Assembly: GCA_023137655.1 (NCBI GenBank)
Contig: JAGLOT010000038.1
Location: 1 to 6,344 of the forward strand
Length of the DNA: 6,344 nucleotides
From: Nanobdellota archaeon
GTDB lineage: Archaea; Nanobdellota; Nanobdellia; Woesearchaeales; BS150m-G63
Reading direction: 5' to 3'
A program made the translations under genes and the position numbers. This document shows positions 1 through 4,620 of this stretch, piece by piece (within the stretch, counting starts at the first letter, position 1; each line of letters starts with the position of its first letter). The notes under the pieces are model-generated. The model saw nothing but the letters and a program-made list of their open reading frames with translations, ran no database searches and was not told where the DNA came from.

Positions 1-489
1 GCCAAGAAATGTTGTTTCTAACCAGGTTTTATAGAATGATTTGCCCATTGCTAATGCACCTTCAGTACAAGTTTTTAGATATTTAGGGATTGGTAAAATA
101 TCATTATTAAGAATTTTTTCCCCACTTCGAGTTGAATCTCCAATAAATATTATTCCTGTACCAATTCTCTTCCTCGTTTTTGGGTCTAATATTTCTGCTT
201 CTTCTGCATGATAACTTTTAAGTCTAACTTTAATAATATCTATCTCTGCTTCACTTAATTCAAAAGCACCTGCATTTATGTGATAATCTCTATCTGGAAC
301 GGCATTTAAGACTGCAATTTCGCCTTTTGCGTGGTTTGCATCATAAAGCTTATATAACTGCAATCTAGAAGGAATTAGATTAAACGTCCTCTTATAACCA
401 TTAACAATTACTTCTTTTGGTTCTCTCCAAGGAATCGTTCTTTCAAAAGAAGATTGATTCAGTAAACTCCCATACCCAATTAGTATCAT
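1..489 (-). CDS. Gamma-glutamylcyclotransferase-fold (GGCT/AIG2-like) protein, 3' end beyond window
   Basis: The frame is open from ATG at 489-487 to the window edge, giving 163 residues without a stop; its C-terminus lies outside. The start is fixed by an in-frame TAG two codons upstream. The N-terminus MILIGYGSLL carries the GYGSL signature (residues 5-9) that binds the substrate in the GGCT-like fold. It is followed by RTFN (34-37), GEIAVLNAVPD (56-66) and LSEAEIDIIKVRLKSY (78-93), the usual order of GGCT-like proteins. The tail YLKTCTEGA...FYKTWLETTFL (137-162) resembles the C-terminal helices of prokaryotic members, so only a few residues are probably missing. Family members release 5-oxoproline from gamma-glutamyl compounds, but the substrate here is unknown. 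By my alignment the position of the catalytic glutamate (normally E-x-x-Y) is Leu90, so activity is doubtful. The gene is divergent from dus and seems to share its TATA box. Confidence 0.75.
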   Translation of the reverse strand, partial: MILIGYGSLLNQSSFERTIPWREPKEVIVNGYKRTFNLIPSRLQLYKLYDANHAKGEIAVLNAVPDRDYHINAGAFELSEAEIDIIKVRLKSYHAEEAEILDPKTRKRIGTGIIFIGDSTRSGEKILNNDILPIPKYLKTCTEGALAMGKSFYKTWLETTFLG

Positions 490-510
490 AATCTAATATA
501 TTATGGTAAG

Positions 511-520
511 ATATAAAAAT
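511..520. promoter_or_regulatory. Shared bidirectional TATA box of the GGCT-like and dus genes
   Basis: The element reads ATATAAAAAT on the plus strand and ATTTTTATAT on the minus strand. Its centre (515.5) is 26.5 bases from the minus-strand start at 489 and 26.5 bases from the ATG at 542. This is the archaeal TATA-to-start distance for leaderless transcripts in both directions. The purine-rich GTAAG just before it on the plus strand could be a BRE for dus. No other good TATA candidate lies between the two genes. Confidence 0.6.
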
Positions 521-541
521 GTTGCTAAATCTCATATATTT

Positions 542-1456
542 ATGCTTCCAAAATTTACAAGTAAGGTATTTCTTGCCCCTATGATGAATATAACAGATCC
601 TGCATTTAGATTATTGTGTAGGGAAAATGGCGCAGGTTTAGTTTACACTGAATTAACCAGTGTTAATTCCATTGTTGCTAAAGAAAAAGAAATTAAAAAC
701 TTTGTAGAATTTTCTGAGAAAGAAAGACCAATTGCAATACAATTATTTGGTTCTGATAAAGAATTATTGATTAGGGCAGCTAAAATAGTTGAACCTTATT
801 TTGATATTATTGATTATAACATGGGTTGTCCGTCTGCTAAAATAACAAAACAAATGGCAGGTGCTGCTTTATTACAAAAACCTAAGATTGTTAGAGATTT
901 ATTAAGTTCTTTGGTCGATGCGGTTGATAAACCCGTTACTTTAAAGATTAGGGCAGGTGTTGATAAGCCAGATAAATTTCTTAAAATTGCTGAAATTGCT
1001 GAAGAAACAGGTATTCAAATGATTACTCTGCATGCAAGAACACTGGAACAAGGATATTCTGGGGAAGCAGATTGGTCTTTAATTAAGAAATTAAAAGAAA
1101 ACGTTAGTATTCCTGTGGTAGGTAATGGGGATATTCAAACTCCAGAAGATGCTAAAAAAATGTTAGAAGAAACTGGTTGTGATTATGTGATGATTGGAAG
1201 AGCAGCCAGAGGGGATCATTTTATCTTTAAACAAGCAAATGATTTTTTGAAAACTGGAAAATATGATGATTATGATAGGATTGAGGGATTTAGGAAATAT
1301 TTGAAGTATGCTAAAAAATTTAACATTAATTTTTCTGCTGTTAGGGCTCAGGCTATGTATTTTACAAAAGGTATGAAGGGCGGAGCAGAAATAAGATGTA
1401 GGCTTTCTAGAATTAAAGATTTAGAAGAATTGAAGAATAGTTTAGAGAAAATTTAA
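542..1456 (+). CDS. dus: tRNA-dihydrouridine synthase (Dus, COG0042 family)
   Basis: This FMN-dependent enzyme reduces uridines in the tRNA D-loop to dihydrouridine with NAD(P)H. The protein has 304 residues from this start, normal for Dus. Motifs, numbered from this start: FLAPMMNITD (10-19, flavin-barrel N-terminus), IQLFGSD (66-72), DYNMGCP (91-97) with catalytic Cys96, TLKIRAG (133-139), LHARTLEQGYSG (163-174), GNGDI (194-198) and IGRAARG (218-224, phosphate site). The TIM barrel is followed by the usual helical C-terminal domain. The same frame is open from an ATG at 503, which would add 13 residues. I prefer 542 because homologues begin close to the FLAPM strand, the 503 start would put the TATA box inside the gene, and 542 lies 26.5 bases from that TATA. 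Target positions on tRNA cannot be read from sequence. Confidence 0.93.
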   Translation: MLPKFTSKVFLAPMMNITDPAFRLLCRENGAGLVYTELTSVNSIVAKEKEIKNFVEFSEKERPIAIQLFGSDKELLIRAAKIVEPYFDIIDYNMGCPSAKITKQMAGAALLQKPKIVRDLLSSLVDAVDKPVTLKIRAGVDKPDKFLKIAEIAEETGIQMITLHARTLEQGYSGEADWSLIKKLKENVSIPVVGNGDIQTPEDAKKMLEETGCDYVMIGRAARGDHFIFKQANDFLKTGKYDDYDRIEGFRKYLKYAKKFNINFSAVRAQAMYFTKGMKGGAEIRCRLSRIKDLEELKNSLEKI

Positions 1457-1544
1457 ATTTTAATCTTTATCAAAATCCATATTGTCTGATCCACTGTAAT
1501 TGTAATAATTCCAAAACTTAGTGCATAAATGAATTCTAACTCAA

Positions 1545-1553
1545 TTTCTTTTT
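1545..1553 (+). terminator. Possible U-rich terminator after dus
   Basis: The tract TTTCTTTTT lies about 90 bases past the dus stop and just ahead of the next promoter, with no hairpin. Archaeal termination commonly uses such U-tracts. An alternative is the weaker T-rich stretch directly after the stop codon (1454-1468). Confidence 0.25.
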
Positions 1554-1560
1554 AGTTAAC

Positions 1561-1569
1561 TTTTTAAAA
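1561..1569 (+). promoter_or_regulatory. TATA box of the NFACT-R gene
   Basis: TTTTTAAAA is centred at 1565, 26 bases before the A of the ATG at 1591. This predicts transcription starting at or next to the start codon, a leaderless mRNA. GAAGGT ends only two bases before the ATG, or less, and is too close to act as a Shine-Dalgarno sequence. Confidence 0.6.
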
Positions 1570-1577
1570 CTACCCTG

Positions 1578-1597
1578 TTTCTTTGAAGGTATGGTTG
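1578..1597 (+). repeat. Start-site element, copy 1 (near-identical to 4260-4279)
   Basis: TTTCTTTGAAGGTATGGTTG covers -13 to +7 of the NFACT-R start codon. It matches the element at the rimB-like start at 19 of 20 positions in exactly the same register. The flanking sequences are unrelated. Confidence 0.6.
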
Positions 1598-2379
1598 AAA
1601 TCGAGCTAGATATAACAAAGAGTATTGAAGAAAACGCTTCTGATTATTTTGAGAAGGCTAAAAGGCTTAAAAAGAAATTGGAAAAAACCCATAAAGCAAT
1701 CGAAAGACTAAGTAAGAAAAGGGAAGAAGCAGAGAAGAAGCAAGAAAGAGTTAGAAGAAAAGAAGAAGCTTTGAAAAAACCTAAAAGAGAAAAAGAATGG
1801 TATGAAAAGTTCCATTGGTTCTATTCTTCAGAAGGATTCCTAGTTATTGGTGGTAGAGATGCAACTACAAATGAAATTGTAATTAAAAAACATACAGATA
1901 AAGGTGATCTTGTATTCCATACAGATGCATCTGGCAGTCCATTTTTTGTAATTAAATCAGAGGGGAAAGAAATTGGAGAAATTTCCATAAAGGAAACTGC
2001 AATTGCTACTGCTTCATATTCTAAGGCCTGGAAGAGTGGCCTAATGTCTTTAGAAGTATTTTATGTTACACCAGACCAAGTAACAAAAGAAGCTAAAGCA
2101 GGTGAATCTGTCAGCAAAGGAGCATTTATGATTTATGGTAAGAAACAATATTTGAAACCAATGGTTGGTCTTGCTCTTGGATTATATGAGGGGAAGGTGA
2201 TGGCTGCTGCTTTAAGTTCTATTCAAAAGAATTGTGAAAACTTTGTTGAAGTTGAACAGGGTAAAGAGAAAAAGTCAGATACTGCTAAAAAAGCTCAAAA
2301 AGTTCTTAAGGGTGGTGAAGTAGATGATTATGTTTCTGTTTTACCTTCTGGCGGATGCCATCTAAAAAAGAAAAGATAA
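1591..2379 (+). CDS. Stand-alone coiled-coil + NFACT-R (DUF814) protein, RqcH C-terminal half
   Basis: NFACT/RqcH/Rqc2 proteins bind obstructed large ribosomal subunits and, in bacteria and archaea, guide alanine tailing of stalled nascent chains. Residues 8-34 (DITKSIEENASDYFEKAKRLKKKL...) match the start of the RqcH coiled-coil segment. The Lys/Glu/Arg-rich coiled coil continues to about 68. The NFACT-R domain spans about 70-200: WYEKFHWFYSSEGFLVIGGRDA (70-91), DLVFHTDASGSPFFVIK (106-122) and VSKGAFMIYGKK (174-185). The remainder is a lysine-rich tail ending GGCHLKKKR. At 262 residues it lacks the NFACT-N (FbpA-like) and HhH domains of full-length family members. It starts at a domain boundary with its own promoter, and the upstream gap has no remnant of the missing half, so it looks like a genuine split rather than a broken gene. 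The missing half may be encoded elsewhere, or this may be a separate RNA- or ribosome-binding protein. Confidence 0.87.
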   Translation: MVEIELDITKSIEENASDYFEKAKRLKKKLEKTHKAIERLSKKREEAEKKQERVRRKEEALKKPKREKEWYEKFHWFYSSEGFLVIGGRDATTNEIVIKKHTDKGDLVFHTDASGSPFFVIKSEGKEIGEISIKETAIATASYSKAWKSGLMSLEVFYVTPDQVTKEAKAGESVSKGAFMIYGKKQYLKPMVGLALGLYEGKVMAAALSSIQKNCENFVEVEQGKEKKSDTAKKAQKVLKGGEVDDYVSVLPSGGCHLKKKR

Positions 2380-2435
2380 ACTTTTCCTTATATTAAAAAA
2401 TAAATGTTAGACTTCTTCATACTAAAAAAAGATAA

Positions 2436-2444
2436 TTTTTTAAA
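2436..2444 (+). promoter_or_regulatory. TATA box of lysS
   Basis: TTTTTTAAA is centred about 27 bases before the ATG at 2468. The sequence between (ending TTATTTATTTCTAATCTT) has no Shine-Dalgarno motif, so a leaderless lysS transcript is likely. The T run may also help to terminate the NFACT-R transcript. Confidence 0.55.
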
Positions 2445-2467
2445 CAAAGTTATTTATTTCTAATCTT

Positions 2468-4030
2468 ATGGAAAATATACATTGGGCAGATCAATTTGCT
2501 GCTAAAGTCATAAGGGAAAAAGGAGATAAGGATTCTTATACTGTAGCTGCAGGAATAACTCCTTCCGGAACTATCCATATTGGAAATTTTAGAGAGGTAA
2601 TTACTGTAGATTTAATTGCAAAAGCATTAGAAAATAAAGGTAAAAAAGTTCGTTTTATTTACTCTTGGGATGATTGTGATGTATTCAGGAAAGTTCCAAA
2701 AAATTTACCAAAACAAGATTTATTAAAAGATTATTTGAGAAAACCATTATTTTTAATTCCTGATGTTTTTAATAAATTTGAAAATTATGCTGCCCACAAC
2801 AAGGCAGAATTTGAAAAAGATTTACCCTTGATGAATATAAATCCAGAATTTATTCACCAATACAAGAAATATATTGCTCATGATTATGCAGAAGGAATTA
2901 AAATTGCTTTAGAACATACAGACAAAATAAAAGAAATTCTTAATGAATTTAGAAAAGAACCATTAGCAGATAGTTGGTTACCTGTATTTGTTTTCTGTGA
3001 TAAATGTAGTACAGATAAAATTACTAAATTAACTTACAAAGGAGATTACAATTTAAATTATGAATGTGAATGTGGCAATAAACAAACAATTGACTTTAGA
3101 AAAGAAGGAATAGTAACATTAAAATGGAGGGTTGATTGGCCAATGCGTTGGGATTATGAAAATGTAGATTTTGAACCTGCAGGAAAAGACCATTTTGCAG
3201 CAGGCGGATCTAGAGCAACTGGAGAACTAATTCAGAAAGCAGTTTATGGAACTGAACCACCTTTTGGTTTTGTCTATGAATGGATAGCAATGAAGGGGGG
3301 GAAACAATTTGCTTCTTCTTCAGGGGATGTAATTACATTAGCTGAAATGTTATCTGTTTACCAATCTGAAATTATAAGATATTTATTTGCTGGGACTAGA
3401 CCTAATGCAGTATTTGAGATTAGTTTTGATTTAGATATCTTCAAAATTTATGAAGATTTTGATAAATGTGAAAGAATTTATTTTAAAGAACAAGAAGCAA
3501 AAAATGAAAAAGAATATTTTAATCAAAAAAGAATTTATGAATTAAGTGCTGTTGGTGAAATTCCTAAAAAGATGCCTATACAACCATCATTTAGACATAT
3601 GAAAAATATTGTTCAAATCTGTAGTAATGATATGGGCAAAATAATTGCTTATTTAAAACCTAAAAATGATATTGATAAACAAAGAATCATCACAAGAGCA
3701 AATTGTGCAATTAATTGGTTGAAAAAATATGCTTCTGAAGATATGAAATTTATAGTGCAAACTGAATTACCCTTAGTTGAATTAAGTGATGATGAAAAGA
3801 ATGCATTAATTCAATTATCAGAATCATTGATTAAAGATAAATTTGATAATGAAAGTTTATTTAATGAATTTTATAATCTTGTTAAGGCAAATAATTTGAA
3901 AACAGGTGACTTTTTTAAGGCAGCATACTCTGTAATTATAAACAAACAAAAAGGCCCAAAATTAGCACCATTTATATTGGAAATTGGTCAAGAAAAAATT
4001 TCTCAGCTATTATCCCAGTTAAAACCATAA
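2468..4030 (+). CDS. lysS: Lysyl-tRNA synthetase, class I
   Basis: The enzyme charges tRNA-Lys with lysine using ATP. Class I LysRS is typical of archaea and a minority of bacteria and is unrelated to the class II enzyme. Length (520 residues) is normal. The HIGH signature is HIGN at 37-40 within AAGITPSGTIHIGNFREV. RFIYSWDDCD (62-71) lies in the Rossmann fold. A zinc-ribbon-like set CDKC (177-180) and CECG (200-203) interrupts the catalytic domain. WRVDWPMRWDY (220-230) and AGKDHFAAGGSRATGE (238-253) are strongly family-specific. The KMSKS-equivalent loop is FASSSGDVIT (281-290), resembling the archaeal SSSxG form but without a lysine inside the motif. Residues from about 320 form the alpha-helical cage that recognises the anticodon. 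The gene has its own TATA box, so it is probably monocistronic. A run of seven G (3295-3301) sits just before the KMSKS loop. Confidence 0.96.
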   Translation: MENIHWADQFAAKVIREKGDKDSYTVAAGITPSGTIHIGNFREVITVDLIAKALENKGKKVRFIYSWDDCDVFRKVPKNLPKQDLLKDYLRKPLFLIPDVFNKFENYAAHNKAEFEKDLPLMNINPEFIHQYKKYIAHDYAEGIKIALEHTDKIKEILNEFRKEPLADSWLPVFVFCDKCSTDKITKLTYKGDYNLNYECECGNKQTIDFRKEGIVTLKWRVDWPMRWDYENVDFEPAGKDHFAAGGSRATGELIQKAVYGTEPPFGFVYEWIAMKGGKQFASSSGDVITLAEMLSVYQSEIIRYLFAGTRPNAVFEISFDLDIFKIYEDFDKCERIYFKEQEAKNEKEYFNQKRIYELSAVGEIPKKMPIQPSFRHMKNIVQICSNDMGKIIAYLKPKNDIDKQRIITRANCAINWLKKYASEDMKFIVQTELPLVELSDDEKNALIQLSESLIKDKFDNESLFNEFYNLVKANNLKTGDFFKAAYSVIINKQKGPKLAPFILEIGQEKISQLLSQLKP

Positions 4031-4032
4031 CA

Positions 4033-4043
4033 TTTTTACTTTT
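4033..4043 (+). terminator. Probable U-rich terminator of lysS
   Basis: TTTTTACTTTT begins three bases after the lysS stop codon, without a preceding hairpin. It fits U-tract-dependent archaeal termination. Confidence 0.4.
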
Positions 4044-4074
4044 GAATTTGAAGATCTTAAGTCTGCAAAGTTTA

Positions 4075-4109
4075 TACTCTTCTGATTGGGTGAAAAAGTA
4101 AGAAGAGTA
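4075..4109 (+). repeat. Inverted repeat, 9-bp perfect stem
   Basis: TACTCTTCT (4075-4083) and AGAAGAGTA (4101-4109) are exact reverse complements around a 17-base loop. It could fold as a hairpin in the lysS 3' region or be a protein-binding site. It lies past the lysS U-tract and has no following T run, so it is not a classical terminator. Confidence 0.45.
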
Positions 4110-4179
4110 CGCTATTCATTGTTTTAAAGATGGAGTCAAAGACGAAATCTTTTTACTGCCAAAATTATAAATTCTGCAA

Positions 4180-4218
4180 AAAGAACAAGTTCTTTAAGGT
4201 TTTCCTTATTGTAAAACC
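4180..4218 (+). repeat. Two adjacent short inverted repeats
   Basis: AAAGAAC-AA-GTTCTTT (4180-4195) is a near-palindrome. Two bases on, GGTTTT (4198-4203) pairs with AAAACC (4213-4218) around a 9-base loop. Both are perfect but AT-rich and short. They lie 23-60 bases upstream of the rimB TATA box, where an operator or the end of a small RNA could be. Confidence 0.35.
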
Positions 4219-4242
4219 AAGCATAAATATTTCTACGAAACG

Positions 4243-4250
4243 TTTATAAA
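4243..4250 (+). promoter_or_regulatory. TATA box of the rimB-rimK operon, with flanking AAACG/CGTTT repeats
   Basis: TTTATAAA is centred 26.5 bases before the ATG at 4273, again predicting a leaderless mRNA. The TATA is embedded in CGTTT-ATA-AAACG (4241-4253), and a further AAACG (4238-4242) overlaps the left arm to make the palindrome AAACGTTT. The symmetric half-sites could be an operator over the TATA box. Confidence 0.6.
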
Positions 4251-4259
4251 ACGCAATGT

Positions 4260-4279
4260 TTTCTTTGAATGTATGGTTG
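4260..4279 (+). repeat. Start-site element, copy 2 (near-identical to 1578-1597)
   Basis: TTTCTTTGAATGTATGGTTG covers -13 to +7 of the rimB-like start codon and differs at one base from the copy at the NFACT-R start. Both encode Met-Val as the first residues. Confidence 0.6.
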
Positions 4280-4620
4280 GAGATAAAAAAATACTTAAAA
4301 TTATAGAAGAAGTTATAATGATAGATAAAGAGGGTAAAGAAAGAAAAATTCTTGCTAAAATTGATACTGGGGCTACAAGAAGTTCTCTGGATACAAGATT
4401 AGCATCAGAACTTAAACTTGGCCCAATTGTTAGAACCAAATTAATTAAATCTTCACATGGTAGTTCTTTAAGACCTGTTATTGAAGCAGAATTAGTACTT
4501 AAAGGAAAAGACTTTAAGACTCAGTTAACTTTAGCAGATAGAAAGAGAATGAAATATAAAATACTCATAGGAGTTAATACATTAAGGGAAGGAAATTTCC
4601 TTGTGGACCCATCAAAATGA
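4273..4620 (+). CDS. RimB-like retropepsin-fold protease (DUF785, 'ATP-dependent zinc protease' family)
   Basis: The 115-residue protein carries the retropepsin active-site pattern ILAKIDTGATRSSL (26-39) with catalytic-type Asp31 in DTGA. KSSHGSSLRPVIEAEL (59-74) corresponds to the flap region, and the family C-terminal signature RMKYKILIGVNTLREGNFLVDPS (92-114) is present. One aspartate per chain means it should work as a homodimer. In bacterial systems RimB acts with RimK: the ligase adds glutamates to a protein tail and RimB removes or trims them. The immediate overlap with a RimK-type ligase supports the same relation here. The historical 'zinc protease' name is misleading, since no metal motif is visible. 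No signal peptide is seen, so it is cytoplasmic. It opens a two-gene operon with a leaderless start, and its short length is normal for the single-domain family. Confidence 0.87.
   Translation: MVGDKKILKIIEEVIMIDKEGKERKILAKIDTGATRSSLDTRLASELKLGPIVRTKLIKSSHGSSLRPVIEAELVLKGKDFKTQLTLADRKRMKYKILIGVNTLREGNFLVDPSK

Larger units (their letters stand above)
4031..4272. other. 242-base spacer with three inverted repeats
   Basis: This is the largest gap in the window. No tRNA, no convincing C/D-box motif and no family-like ORF is visible. It holds the lysS U-tract, three perfect inverted repeats (4075-4109, 4180-4195, 4198-4218), TATA-like strings at 4070-4077 and 4121-4128 that precede no plausible start codon, and the true TATA box of the next operon. 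A 39-codon frame (4130-4249) is present but has no support. A small RNA or long leader is possible but unproven. Confidence 0.4.

Noticed and set aside
503..541. Upstream start for dus at 503 adding 13 residues
   Set aside because: It would begin 13 bases from the divergent start codon and translate through the TATA box at 511-520. The added residues (MVRYKNVAKSHIF) are not typical of Dus, and 542 has the correct TATA spacing.
1585..1590. GAAGGT before the NFACT-R start as a Shine-Dalgarno site
   Set aside because: It abuts the ATG, too close for ribosome binding. The equivalent position in the matching element at 4267-4272 reads GAATGT, and the mRNA is predicted to begin at the ATG.
4082..4097. 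CTGA followed by GTGAAAA as D'/C' boxes of a C/D guide RNA
   Set aside because: There is no full C box (RTGATGA) and no terminal D box at suitable spacing on either strand.
4130..4249. 39-codon plus-strand ORF beginning MESKTKSFYCQNYKFCKKNKF
   Set aside because: It has no TATA box at the usual distance, an odd Lys/Phe/Cys-rich composition unlike its neighbours, and a stop within the TATA box of the next operon. It also spans the inverted repeats. Chance ORF is most likely.
4233..4439. 68-codon minus-strand ORF
   Set aside because: It lies antisense over the rimB-like gene and its promoter, encodes a low-complexity Ser/Leu/Ile string, and matches no family. It is a shadow of the real gene.
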